The notes beneath the pieces are model-generated. The model was given only the letters and a program-made list of their open reading frames with translations, was not told where the DNA came from and did not search any database. Both the position numbers and the translations under genes were made by a program. Shown here piece after piece: positions 33,351 through 41,687 of a stretch of 64,000 bases of DNA; within the stretch, counting starts at the first letter, position 1; the number at the start of each line of letters is the position of its first letter. The DNA lies in contig NZ_BIMB01000017.1 in assembly GCF_004000865.1 (NCBI RefSeq), positions 62,001 through 126,000 of the forward strand, given 5' to 3'. The DNA is from Paenibacillus elgii NBRC 100335 (lineage in GTDB: Bacteria; Bacillota; Bacilli; Paenibacillales; NBRC-103111).

Positions 33351-33375
33351 AGCCGCTATGAAATAGTGGCTTTTT
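33351..33375 (+). terminator. second hairpin with T-run
   Basis: AGCCGCTAT-GAA-ATAGTGGCT (one mismatch) followed by TTTTTC, 29 bases after the previous terminator; it may be a back-up or the remnant of a lost gene's end. Confidence 0.6.
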
Positions 33376-33791
33376 CGATTTTGTTTAATAAACATGAATC
33401 AGACCGAGCGACTAAAGATTTGTTTCTCTTTAAAAGGACGGAGCGAGAGAAACGGAGTGGGCCTTTTTTATTGAATTGCAGCTTTTTAAATCGTTTGGAA
33501 GATAACAGCAGACAGAAGCAATTCGAGAAAATCGTCTTGCAAATGAAAGAGCATATGCAGCGTCCCACTTTGACACTTTATATCACCCAAAAAGAAAAGC
33601 TCATCGAGGTACGGCAATTTCATCATCGTGCTGATGATTGCAACATGGGAACAGGTAGATGAAATTGCGATTGAAGGGAATTTATAATTTATCAAAAAAA
33701 CGGTGAATTACTGTTCCATCTAGCGGGGGGAGGAGATACAATATATTCATGGATAAAAATTTTATCAAAGGAAAAATAAGGAGGCAAATAA
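33376..33791. other. about 400 bases without supported gene
   Basis: Overlapping frames on both strands of 69-98 codons are open, but none has a ribosome site or recognisable sequence. The end contains AGGAGG of the next gene. Confidence 0.4.
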
Positions 33792-34163
33792 TTGAGAAAC
33801 CTACTCAACCTGCTTGTTACATTTCTTGTTTTCTGGTGTGGGAATCATTACTTTAACCAGTATATATCCATATCAGATACCAAAACGTTAATCATCGCAA
33901 CAGTGCTTATGTTTGTCATCAGTTTCATTTATGGCTTTCTATTGACGATTTCCTTTATTTCAATTGTCGTTGGGATTGGGTGTTTAACAACGCCGTTATT
34001 AATCGTGGCTTCACTTGTGTTAACACCGATTAAGTTATGGTTACTCGATCGATATCTCACTGGATTTGAAATTCATGGTTTTTGGACATATGTGATTCTA
34101 ACCATCGTATTAAGCGTGTTTACGGTAAAAGTAAACGACAAAAAAAGGGATCGAAAGGTGTAG
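33792..34163 (+). CDS. small membrane protein, phage-holin IV/YvlD-like
   Basis: The 123-residue protein has four hydrophobic helices and ends in a short charged tail (VNDKKRDRKV). The pattern of helices and LTGFEIHGFWTYVILTIVLSVF near the end match the YvlD/phage holin IV superfamily proteins found in many Bacillales. TTG start with AGGAGG seven bases before it. Role unknown; in Bacillus a YvlD-like protein belongs to the cell-envelope stress regulon. A terminator follows. Confidence 0.6.
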   Translation: MRNLLNLLVTFLVFWCGNHYFNQYISISDTKTLIIATVLMFVISFIYGFLLTISFISIVVGIGCLTTPLLIVASLVLTPIKLWLLDRYLTGFEIHGFWTYVILTIVLSVFTVKVNDKKRDRKV

Positions 34164-34209
34164 CCTCGATAGATTTAAAAAAATAATAAAGATATAGGTC
34201 GATCAAACG

Positions 34210-34231
34210 CCGCGTAAATCGCGGTTTTTTT
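34210..34231 (+). terminator. terminator
   Basis: CCGCG-TAAAT-CGCGG followed by TTTTTTT. Confidence 0.85.
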
Positions 34232-34479
34232 ATTTTGTCGGAACAAATTTTTGTCAAAACGCTGTATCAAGAACCTAGATCGTTAGCATGGTCTGGAGAG
34301 GGCAGGGGGCGGTTGAGTCAGTCCCTATACCGTTTCGCTCCATCATGTCCAGTCATGTTACCAAAAAAAGAGAAAAATGTTAACAATTTTGAAATATATT
34401 TGCCGATTTTATATCAAAAAATATGATAATATGTTAATATATTCAAAAATAATATTTAAATGAAAAAAGGAGGAAAATT
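34232..34479. other. promoter region of the secreted propeller gene
   Basis: No gene. The second half is very AT-rich, with TAATATGTTAATATATT about 50 bases before the ATG as a possible -10 area, and AAGGAGG at the end. Confidence 0.4.
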
Positions 34480-35799
34480 ATGAAAAAAACGATTCCTGTA
34501 CTGTCTTCTTTGACTGCTGTGCTGCTGCTTTCCGCTCAAGTTGCTTTGGCCCATGAATCACTTCCCGAAGCCTCAAGTCAGGTGCCTGTCAAAAATGCAG
34601 AGGTCAAGGTCACCAATCTGCTCAGCCAAAACAAAAACGTGGATGGGAAAAATTCGCTTTCCACACTTCAACCATTGGCAAGCCTTGTTCCTCCAGCGCT
34701 CCAAAAAGGCACGACATTCAACTTCTCGCAGCGCGATTTCGGCGAATCCGTCGTGCAGACGAGCGACGGCGGCTATGTGTTCGTAGGCTCTACCACAGTT
34801 AATGGAAACGAGGATATCCTGTTTGCCAAGACGGACGCATCTCTTGTACTTCAATGGGCATATGCCCTGGGCGGGGCCGCAGAAGAAACGGGTGCCGAGG
34901 TTCGGCAAACGAGCGACGGCGGGTATATCATCGCCGGGACAAGCAACGCAAGTGGCTCTAAAGATATCTACTTGGCGAAGACAGATGCTAACGGAGCGGT
35001 ACAATGGGCAAAAACATACGGCGGGCCGGGCCAAGAAGAGGCAGCAGCGATGGAAATCGGGCATGACGGTGGCTACGTCATTGTCGGTGCCAAGGGAGAC
35101 AGCCAGTTTACGACCGATGCTTTCATGCTTAAAGTGGATGCCAACGGTAATGTTCAATGGAGCCGGACATACGGTCAGGAGAATCTGGAAGACCGCTTTT
35201 ACGGCGTGAGCGTAACACCGGACGGCGGCTATGTAGGCGCCGGATATAAAACTATCAAGCAAACCATTCCAGGGGGGACGGAACAAGCGATGTACGGGCT
35301 GATGGCAAAAGTATCCGGCTCCGGAGCGACGGTATTCGAATCTACGCTGGACAAATATTCTATGCTAAAAGGTGTTGCCGCAACGAGCAGCGGCTATGTG
35401 GCTGCAGGGTCCATCAACAACCTTGGTCAACCGAACAGTTCTCAGGGGTATAACATCTTTGTAACCAAGGTCAGCACTTCGGGAGGCAAGTTGTGGACGA
35501 ACCAGTTTCATTCCACGAATGGCGATTTTGCCAATGATGTCAAAGCGGCCAAGGACGGCAATTATATCGTGACCGGGTTGACAAGTCCGCAAGTGGGTAA
35601 AGAAGATTTGGTGCTGATGAAAATCAACAACGCGGGAAATGCATTATGGTCGAATACGTATGATTTTGGCAATACAGGTGAAATAGGCAAGCGTGTGGCA
35701 ACGACCAATGACGGCGGTTACGTGGTTACAGGTTCGTTCCAAGCGGATAGCTCCAACGGCAATTATGACGTCCTTCTGGCGAAATTTACGAGCGACTAA
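34480..35799 (+). CDS. secreted beta-propeller repeat protein
   Basis: The 439-residue protein has a signal peptide (to LAHESL, about 24) and a mature part of about seven repeats of ~50 residues. Each repeat carries QTSDGGYV-type and W-(A/S)-xTYGG-type strands: TSDGGYVFVGSTTVNGNEDI, TSDGGYIIAGTSNASGSKDI, HDGGYVIVGAKGDSQFTTDA, TPDGGYVGAGY, TNDGGYVVTGSFQADSSNGN. This resembles SBBP/outer-surface propeller proteins. AAGGAGG precedes the ATG. It may bind carbohydrate or protein at the surface. No partner gene in the same operon. Confidence 0.8.
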   Translation: MKKTIPVLSSLTAVLLLSAQVALAHESLPEASSQVPVKNAEVKVTNLLSQNKNVDGKNSLSTLQPLASLVPPALQKGTTFNFSQRDFGESVVQTSDGGYVFVGSTTVNGNEDILFAKTDASLVLQWAYALGGAAEETGAEVRQTSDGGYIIAGTSNASGSKDIYLAKTDANGAVQWAKTYGGPGQEEAAAMEIGHDGGYVIVGAKGDSQFTTDAFMLKVDANGNVQWSRTYGQENLEDRFYGVSVTPDGGYVGAGYKTIKQTIPGGTEQAMYGLMAKVSGSGATVFESTLDKYSMLKGVAATSSGYVAAGSINNLGQPNSSQGYNIFVTKVSTSGGKLWTNQFHSTNGDFANDVKAAKDGNYIVTGLTSPQVGKEDLVLMKINNAGNALWSNTYDFGNTGEIGKRVATTNDGGYVVTGSFQADSSNGNYDVLLAKFTSD

Positions 35800-35877
35800 G
35801 CATCCGCGAGACAGTTTTGGAATAAAGGAGCTGTCCCAAACTAAGATGGCCTGATGGCCACCATGAATGAAAATGTA

Positions 35878-35938
35878 ATTGGCCTGTGAAACTGTATGTT
35901 CCATAGTGGAACTGCAGGTCACAGGCCAATGCTTTTTT
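35878..35938 (+). terminator. terminator of the secreted propeller gene
   Basis: ATTGGCCTGTGA and TCACAGGCCAAT are perfect 12-base arms with an inner hairpin TGTTCCA/TGGAAC; GCTTTTTT follows. The preceding GAGCTGTCCCAAA resembles the end of some insertion sequences, but no transposase is present. Confidence 0.85.
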
Positions 35939-36067
35939 GGTAGGGGCAAATATTGTGAGTCCCCATGCTGAAGAAGGTTACCGTAACTGGAAAAGTGGAA
36001 TTTACATCGAATTTTGTCGTATTATGAGATATGTAGTTCACTACTAAAGGAATAGGCGTGATTCTCA

Positions 36068-36877
36068 ATGAAAAAGAAAGTGTTGGCTTTATCTCTAGTC
36101 TTAATGCTTTCCGTAAGTCAAATGACTGCATTTGCCGCGACTACTTCAGGCAGGAGTAGTACAAGTACGCCATCATCTTCGACGAAGTCATCAACGAGCA
36201 CAGCACCGTCAACATCATCGCGATCAGGCTCGTTCACCACTCCTTCGTCAACGAATTCAAGCACAAATTCAAGTTCAAGTAAGCCATCAACTAGTACTTC
36301 AACCAGTCCTTCAAGCGGTTTTAGCGGAGGATCAAGCAGTAAACAGAGTCCGGCCGGTACAAGTTCTCAGACCAATTCGAATGCAGGCACTTCAACGCCG
36401 GCACAAAGCAGTACAGCGGGTTCCGGGTTTAGCGGAGGCGCTTCAAACAAAACCAATGTGCCGAGCACCCCAAGTACGTCCAATAGCACGGTTACCAAAG
36501 ACGGAACGACCTACAGTACAGGGAATCAAAAACCGTCGTCCAACGTTTCTGGAGCCTCACAGACACCGCCAATTAACGGTTCAAATACCAATCCAAACAC
36601 AGGAAAAGCGTATTATGGCGGAGGGACCTATTACAATTCTTTGCCGGCAGGCCAAAAACAAAGCAGCAGTATTTGGCCAATGGTAGGAGCGTTTGCAGCG
36701 GGAACATTTTTAGGATCGATGCTTCATCCATCGGGGGGGTACTATCCTACCGCCGGAGGGGGATATGTTCATCAGCCGTTCTCATTCATGGGTCTAATCT
36801 TGGACTTGGCCATTGCAGCTTTGGTTATTTGGCTTGTGGTAGTTATTTTTAGATCTCTGAGAGGAAGAAGAGCATGA
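36068..36877 (+). CDS. secreted Ser/Thr-rich protein with C-terminal membrane helix
   Basis: A signal peptide ends near FAATTS. Residues about 25-170 are low-complexity Ser/Thr/Gly/Asn/Pro with the repeated unit SGFSGG(A/S)S. Then IWPMVGAFAAGTFLGSMLH (membrane-like, about 201-219), a Gly/Tyr loop and a last helix FMGLILDLAIAALVIWLVVVIF with an RSLRGRRA tail inside the cell. The layout resembles the product at 48725. The stop overlaps the start of a DUF2653 gene by four bases, as a partner pair. The long low-complexity part probably spans the cell wall. Confidence 0.7.
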   Translation: MKKKVLALSLVLMLSVSQMTAFAATTSGRSSTSTPSSSTKSSTSTAPSTSSRSGSFTTPSSTNSSTNSSSSKPSTSTSTSPSSGFSGGSSSKQSPAGTSSQTNSNAGTSTPAQSSTAGSGFSGGASNKTNVPSTPSTSNSTVTKDGTTYSTGNQKPSSNVSGASQTPPINGSNTNPNTGKAYYGGGTYYNSLPAGQKQSSSIWPMVGAFAAGTFLGSMLHPSGGYYPTAGGGYVHQPFSFMGLILDLAIAALVIWLVVVIFRSLRGRRA

Positions 36878-37194
36878 AAATTCAATTTGACGAACAAGAC
36901 ATCATCGATTCCGTTTGTGTAGCCATTGCAGCCAGAGTCAATAGAGGGCAAGTTGAAGGTAGTGAGCCACAACATGTAAATGATATTAGTTTATTTTTTG
37001 AAGAAACAAAAGGCTTCTCAGCTCGCGGAAGATTGCATTATCAAGAGTACTTTTTGAACCAGCAAGAACTTATTGATGCGGTCGCACTTTATTTGTCCGC
37101 TTATTATTCATTCAATGCAGGAAGGCTGCTCATTAATTTATCATGGGACGAAGTCACGAAAAAGTTTAGCGGAGAGATTACGGTAGAACGATAA
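36874..37194 (+). CDS. DUF2653 (YxcD-like) protein, copy 1
   Basis: The 106-residue protein aligns with the YxcD/DUF2653 family: FDEQDIIDSVCVAIAARVNRG at the N-terminus, FFEETKGFSARGRLH, then a helix and strands. The copy at 48422 has SEQDIINAICLNIAE and WDEDHGFSAEVHA at equal places. Function unknown; soluble. It is translationally coupled to the secreted membrane protein gene upstream, as is its counterpart. A hairpin terminator follows. Confidence 0.75.
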   Translation: MKIQFDEQDIIDSVCVAIAARVNRGQVEGSEPQHVNDISLFFEETKGFSARGRLHYQEYFLNQQELIDAVALYLSAYYSFNAGRLLINLSWDEVTKKFSGEITVER

Positions 37195-37205
37195 AATGGA
37201 AGGAG

Positions 37206-37246
37206 TAAGCCGCTATGCGTGAAAACGCGTAGCGGCTTATCTTTTG
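37206..37246 (+). terminator. strong terminator
   Basis: TAAGCCGCTATGCGT pairs with ACGCGTAGCGGCTTA (one mismatch) around GAAA; ATCTTTT follows. Confidence 0.85.
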
Positions 37247-37301
37247 AGAACGGCAAAAGCAACGCGCGTTTTGTCAATTCTGAGCTTTTTCACTACGCTC
37301 A

Positions 37302-37340
37302 TCATGTTGACATGGTTCATTTGAAATATGGTATACTGAC
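37302..37340 (+). promoter_or_regulatory. promoter of the CD3324-type leader transcript
   Basis: TTGACA (near 37309) and TGG-TATACT (extended -10, near 37333) with 17-19 spacing; AAGGGGGTG follows as ribosome site of the leader ORF. Confidence 0.55.
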
Positions 37341-37363
37341 AAAGTTAAGGGGGTGCTTTACTG

Positions 37364-37468
37364 ATGGAGAATCTCTTGAGATTGTCTGTGACTACTTTCA
37401 CTCATGCAAAGCCAATATTGGAGAAGCGTTACTTTGCATGGGGCGAAATGATTTCAAACGCTGAATAA
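37364..37468 (+). CDS. leader ORF (34 aa) before the CD3324-type gene
   Basis: ATG with AAGGGGGTG six bases upstream opens MENLLRLSVTTFTHAKPILE and KRYFAWGEMISNAE, then TAA. It is too short for a protein domain. Its last third and the following bases contain TGCAAAGCCAATATTG (37405-37420), which pairs with CAATAGTTGGCTTTGCA (37477-37493). Translation of the ORF would cover the first arm, so it could act as a leader peptide controlling the downstream gene. This is inference. Confidence 0.45.
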   Translation: MENLLRLSVTTFTHAKPILEKRYFAWGEMISNAE

Positions 37469-37523
37469 TTTTTCTTCAATAGTTGGCTTTGCACCTTATT
37501 TCCAAAATAAGGAGTGAAGCGAA

Positions 37524-37808
37524 TTGAAATATACGAATGCCAAAAAAATATTACCCGAAATGCTAATTATAGAGATTCAAAAATATGTCCAGGGAGAGAG
37601 TATTTACATTCCTAGGCAGGAGAAGGAACATAAACATTGGGGAAGCTTAAGTGGTGGAAGACAGTGGTTAGATCACCGAAATGCGGCTATTAGACACGCT
37701 TTTAAGAATAATAGCAGTATTGAACAGCTTGCTAAGGACTATTTTCTGTCCATTGAAACCATTAAGAAAATTGTTTATTCGAGAAATAAAAGTAGCGAAC
37801 GGCACTGA
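37524..37808 (+). CDS. CD3324-family HTH protein
   Basis: The 94-residue protein matches the CD3324 family: MKYTNAKKILPEMLIIEIQKYVQGESIYIPRQEKEHKHWGSLSGGRQWLDHRNAAIRHAFKNNSSIEQLAKDYFLSIETIKKIVYSR. The C-terminal half is a helix-turn-helix like that of Mor-type activators. Family members of Firmicutes are small probable regulators of unknown target. TTG start (37524) with AAGGAG upstream. Expression may depend on the leader region just upstream; a terminator hairpin begins in its stop codon region. Confidence 0.75.
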   Translation: MKYTNAKKILPEMLIIEIQKYVQGESIYIPRQEKEHKHWGSLSGGRQWLDHRNAAIRHAFKNNSSIEQLAKDYFLSIETIKKIVYSRNKSSERH

Positions 37809-37836
37809 TGAAGGTTTCTTCATCAGTGTTTTTTTT
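37803..37836 (+). terminator. terminator overlapping the stop codon
   Basis: CACTGATGAA-GGTTTC-TTCATCAGTG followed by eight T. Confidence 0.88.
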
Positions 37837-38044
37837 ATGTCGAAAACAATTCTAAGTTATGGTTTACATTTTAATTGCTTATTGCGTTCTTTAGAATATG
37901 AGTAGACGTAAAAACCGATGCCGCAGGAGTAAAGTGTACCTTTTGAAATCGATCGAAAAGGGGAATACTGGTCCCATCATTATTCGATTTCGGAGAGAGC
38001 GGCAACTGAATGGAAATGATCAAGAAAGTGAGGAAACAGTAGCT

Positions 38045-39016
38045 ATGAAAGAACAAAAAGGTAGAAGCAGGCATCTGATCGATCAGGAGATTATTAGTGC
38101 AATTGATTTAATACCGACAAGCGATCTTTCCGAGAATACGCTCATGGAATCACGGGAAAATCAAGCAAAAATGTTGCCGCAAATCGATGTAACGCAGCTG
38201 TTTCCTGTTACATTCGAAGAAAGGGCGGTGCCAAGTTATTTTGGCGGTCCAGAACTTCGCATAGAAATTATTAAACCCCGCCAACCAAAGTACGATAAGA
38301 TGCCCTTATATTATTCGATTCACGGTGGGGGAATGGTTTTGGGCAGTCCGGTTGTTGATCGCCAAGGGAATGCAGCGCTGGCTGCGCAACATGGTTTTTG
38401 CTGCGTATCTGTGTACTATCGCCTAGCGCCGGAACATATTCAGCCAAGTCAGTTGCAGGATTGTTATTCGGGCTTGAAATGGTGCATTGAACATGCCGAT
38501 GAATTAGCGATAGATACCCAGAAAGTCGCTGTTGCGGGCAGCAGCGCCGGCGCCGGATTAGCGGCGGGTCTAGCCATATACGTTCGCGATCAGAAGGAAT
38601 TCGACATCCATCATCTAAGACTGCGCAGCCCAATGCTTGATGACCGTACAAGTATTTCACCAGAGCATCCATATGCTGGCGAGTATGTTTGGACAAAAAG
38701 AAGCAATTATTTCGGCTGGAAATCGGTATTAGGGCATGAACCCGGTCAAGAGGAGACAAGCGAGTATTACGTGCCTGCGCGTGCAAAATCGCTGGCCGGT
38801 TTACCACCCACTTATGTAAGCATTGGCAGCATTGATTTGTTCATAGATGAAGCCTTATTGTTTGCAAAACAACTAGCCTTTGACGGTGTTTTGGTTGAAT
38901 TACATGTATACCCTGGATATCACCATTTGGCTCCAATGTTTCCGAATGCGCATTTTTCTCAAGAAGGCGCCAAATCAAGTGAATACGCCTTACTGAAAGC
39001 CCTGGAGCTGCTTTGA
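38045..39016 (+). CDS. alpha/beta hydrolase, HSL-type esterase
   Basis: The 323-residue enzyme contains the oxyanion HGGG motif (YYSIHGGGMVLGSP, about 94), the nucleophile elbow VAVAGSSAGAGLA (Ser about 175), Asp in SIGSIDLFIDEA and His in YPGYHHLAP. This is the hormone-sensitive-lipase family IV pattern; short-chain esters are the usual substrates. ATG at 38045 with GAGGAAA nine bases upstream; the frame is open back to 37898 but lacks a ribosome site. No signal peptide. Single gene; downstream lies a YyaL-type gene remnant. Confidence 0.87.
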   Translation: MKEQKGRSRHLIDQEIISAIDLIPTSDLSENTLMESRENQAKMLPQIDVTQLFPVTFEERAVPSYFGGPELRIEIIKPRQPKYDKMPLYYSIHGGGMVLGSPVVDRQGNAALAAQHGFCCVSVYYRLAPEHIQPSQLQDCYSGLKWCIEHADELAIDTQKVAVAGSSAGAGLAAGLAIYVRDQKEFDIHHLRLRSPMLDDRTSISPEHPYAGEYVWTKRSNYFGWKSVLGHEPGQEETSEYYVPARAKSLAGLPPTYVSIGSIDLFIDEALLFAKQLAFDGVLVELHVYPGYHHLAPMFPNAHFSQEGAKSSEYALLKALELL

Positions 39017-39059
39017 TTTTAAGACTGATTTAGAAGTGGCGTAGGAGTCAAGACATTAG

Positions 39060-39318
39060 TTGGCAAACGGTAATCCCTTTAGTAAGATTTTGATCTCCTG
39101 GAACGGGCTGATGATCATGGTGCTGGAGAACGAAGCTTCGTTCGATCATTCGCTGATGCGCTGACGATTCTAGATCCGGTTGGAGTACTGAGGCGGAAGA
39201 GGACGGGCGCTTGATCCCGCTCGTATAGGACAAGCGGCCGATCAGCGGATGTGCGACGGCTTACGTCTGCGAGAATTATGCCCAATAGTCGCCCGTGAGC
39301 GACGAGAGTGATTTTTAA
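39060..39318 (+). pseudogene. remnant of a YyaL-type thioredoxin-domain gene
   Basis: The plus strand reads LANGNPFSKILISWNGLMIM and stops after VLENEASFDHSLMR. This fits the DDKILTSWNGLMIAAL region of DUF255/YyaL (SSP411) proteins. About 65 bases on, another frame reads EAEEDGRLIPLV, a stop, then DKRPISGCATAYVCENYAQ, a stop, SPVSDESDF, which fits the family's C-terminal ATAYVCENFACQAPVTD. Most of the gene has been lost, including several hundred codons between the two pieces. Recognition rests on memory of the motif, yet the two pieces are in the right order. Confidence 0.7.
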
Positions 39319-39370
39319 TAAAGCAGAGAGGTGGTAAAATAGAGGTAACTGACAAAAAGGACTGACTCTC

Positions 39371-40594
39371 ATGCAAGATCTAAAAAGGATTGTACATAAG
39401 CTCAACCAAGCGGTAGAGCAAAACAAACATATTATAGGCGCAGCCGTCGGCTGCGGCCTTTTTGCCAAATATGCCGAAATCGGCGGCGCGGACCTCATCC
39501 TGGTCCTGAATGCGGGGCGATTTCGCTTAATGGGGTATAGCTCGACGGCCAGCCTGCTTCCTTTCGGCAACAGTAACGAGATGGTCATGGAGACGGGCAT
39601 CCAGGAGGTGCTTCGCAATGTAAGCTCCATTCCGTGTATTTTTGGCTTATGCGCCACCGATCCGGGGATTGTGCTGGACGATTACTTGGACGAGATCCGT
39701 GACGCGGGCTTCTCAGGAATTACCAATTATCCAACGGTCGGACTGATCGACGGTGTGTTTGGCGAAGCGCTTCAGGAAGCGGGAATATCCTTCGATAGGG
39801 AAGTCGCCGCGATACATAAAGCCAGCGAGAAGGGCCTGTTCACCATTGCGTTCGTTTTTAATGAAGAACAGGCTGCTCAGATGGCCGCTGCCGGGGCACA
39901 TATCATTTGCGCACATCTTGGATTTACCAAAGGCGGAAGCTCGGGAGTCAAGCTCGCTATAAGCTTGGAAGAGAGCGTAGCTTTATCCGACAAAATCTTT
40001 AAAGCCGCGGAGACGGTTAATCCAGATATTTTCAAGCTGGTGTACGGCGGGCCTGTCAATTCCCCGGAAAATGCGGAGTACATATACAACCATACGGAAG
40101 CGATGGGCTATATCGGCGGGTCCAGCTTCGAAAGAATTCCGACAGAGACAAGCATCATTCGGGTGACGGAGCTGTTCAAAAAATACCAGGAAGTCAAGTC
40201 GGAAAACAAACAGCTCAGACAGCAGTTGGATTTGCATACGGCGATCAAGCAAGCCGACTATGTCCGATATATCACCTCGTATGTGACCATGCACCTTCAT
40301 GAGCCGATCACGTTCGATCATTTGTCCAAAGAGCTTCATCTGAACCGCAACTATTTGAGCCAGCTTTTCAGAAAGAAGATGGGGATCAGCTTCTCCGAAT
40401 GGCTGATTCAGACGCGAGTCGGCACCGCCAAAGATTTGTTGAAAAAAGAACACAGCAGTATTCAAGATATCGCCCGGCAGGTCGGCTATGAGGATGCGTC
40501 ATATTTTAGCAGGCTGTTCAAAAAGGAAACCGGCATGACGCCAAGCGAGTGGAAAGAAATCTCCCATAAAAATAACAATATCCCAAGGAATTGA
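39371..40594 (+). CDS. TIM-barrel (PEP hydrolase-like) sensor fused to AraC DNA-binding domain
   Basis: Residues about 1-275 are a TIM barrel of the family annotated as phosphoenolpyruvate hydrolase-like, also the C-terminal part of plant Tm-1: [87 protein letters not shown] short charged helix (YQEVKSENKQLRQQLDLH) links it to an AraC/XylS domain (about 305-402: HLNRNYLSQLFRKKMGISFSEWLIQTRVGTAKDLL, ARQVGYEDASYFSRLFKKETGMTPSEWK). The barrel would sense a ligand and control the adjacent pair. AAAGGA precedes the ATG. Confidence 0.9.
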   Translation: MQDLKRIVHKLNQAVEQNKHIIGAAVGCGLFAKYAEIGGADLILVLNAGRFRLMGYSSTASLLPFGNSNEMVMETGIQEVLRNVSSIPCIFGLCATDPGIVLDDYLDEIRDAGFSGITNYPTVGLIDGVFGEALQEAGISFDREVAAIHKASEKGLFTIAFVFNEEQAAQMAAAGAHIICAHLGFTKGGSSGVKLAISLEESVALSDKIFKAAETVNPDIFKLVYGGPVNSPENAEYIYNHTEAMGYIGGSSFERIPTETSIIRVTELFKKYQEVKSENKQLRQQLDLHTAIKQADYVRYITSYVTMHLHEPITFDHLSKELHLNRNYLSQLFRKKMGISFSEWLIQTRVGTAKDLLKKEHSSIQDIARQVGYEDASYFSRLFKKETGMTPSEWKEISHKNNNIPRN

Positions 40595-40615
40595 TCCTTG
40601 GGATATTGCTGTTTC
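40577..40615. terminator. bidirectional terminator
   Basis: CAATATCCCAAGGA and TCCTTGGGATATTG are perfect arms; it ends both the AraC fusion gene and the convergent TIM-barrel gene. Confidence 0.85.
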
Positions 40616-41446
40616 TTAATTTCTGCGCAAGCTGACAAAACGCTGCGTTTGCTCGCGAATCGCACGTTCGGTGGGCAAACGTTCCATGGAGCTTGCTCCG
40701 TAAAACCCGTGAATTTCCGGACATTTTTCCAATACGTAGGCGGCATCCTCCGGCTCGGCAATCGGACCGCCATGGCACAGAATGAGAATGTCCGGTCTTA
40801 CTTGGATAGCCGCAGCCGCAATGGAGCGAATCTCTTCGACACATTGGTCCAGCGTCTTCGCGGTTTGAGCCCCGATCGTTCCCGAGGTCGTCAAGCCCAA
40901 ATGAATGACAAGAATATCCGCGCCGGCATTCGTCATTTTGATCGCATCCTGCTCGGAAAACACATAAGGCGTCGTCAGCAAATCCTCTTCATGCGCCAGA
41001 CGAATCATCTCGACTTCTTTATCGTAGCCCATATTCGTTTCTTCCAGATTCATGCGGAAGTTCCCGTCGATCAGCCCGACCGTAGGGAAGTTTTGGACGC
41101 CCACGAAGCCTTCGTCTTTGATCTGTTTCAAGAACCGGCTCATGAGCCGCATCGGGTCTGTACCACATACCCCCGCAATAACCGGCGTTTTCTTCACAAC
41201 CGGCAGCACTTCGCTTGCCATTTCCATTACGATCGAGTTGGCATCCCCATACGGCATAAGACCGGCTAAAGAACCGTGTCCGGCCATCCGGAACCTTCCC
41301 GAGTTATAAATGACGATCAGATCGATACCGCCGTCTTCTTCGAACTTGGCGCTAATTCCGGTACCTGCGCCGCCGCCGATAATGTATCCGCCTTGCTTGA
41401 CCTTTTCCTGAAGGGCTGCCAGTATACGTTGTCTTGTCGAAAGCAT
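40616..41446 (-). CDS. TIM-barrel protein, PEP hydrolase-like (Tm-1 C-terminal type)
   Basis: The 276-residue protein is a stand-alone form of the barrel found in the neighbouring fusion: [113 protein letters not shown]. Family members pair with Tm-1-like ATP-binding (UPF0261) proteins; the reaction is not firmly known. GGAGA lies eight bases before this ATG (41446). It is divergent from the UPF0261 gene at 41688, and the 240-base gap probably holds the control site. Confidence 0.9.
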   Translation of the reverse strand: MLSTRQRILAALQEKVKQGGYIIGGGAGTGISAKFEEDGGIDLIVIYNSGRFRMAGHGSLAGLMPYGDANSIVMEMASEVLPVVKKTPVIAGVCGTDPMRLMSRFLKQIKDEGFVGVQNFPTVGLIDGNFRMNLEETNMGYDKEVEMIRLAHEEDLLTTPYVFSEQDAIKMTNAGADILVIHLGLTTSGTIGAQTAKTLDQCVEEIRSIAAAAIQVRPDILILCHGGPIAEPEDAAYVLEKCPEIHGFYGASSMERLPTERAIREQTQRFVSLRRN

Positions 41447-41687
41447 GATATCGTCTCCATTTCTCAAGATAAGTATGAGTCCGTACTGACAGTATGGCCG
41501 AATCCGCTGCGCGAAACCATAGATTATTGTAATTTCAATTAGTATTATGGTAGGGTCTAAACGAAAACCATATCATAATCCTACTTGATGTTACCTAAAT
41601 CTATTCTTTTGTCCGCCCGATTCTGCGATAGTAGAGATATGAAAGCGCCGCCAATCACACATATAATATGATAGAGGAGGCACATCG

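Noticed and set aside
33366-33662. 98-codon plus-strand ORF after two terminators
   Set aside because: Begins inside the terminator stem without a ribosome site and has no recognisable domain.
35830-35860. GAGCTGTCCCAAA as end of an insertion sequence
   Set aside because: Only one short match; no transposase, no second end and no target duplication could be found.
37219-37464. 81-codon frame from the terminator into the leader region
   Set aside because: Starts within the terminator hairpin; the shorter ORF at 37364 in another frame has promoter and ribosome site.
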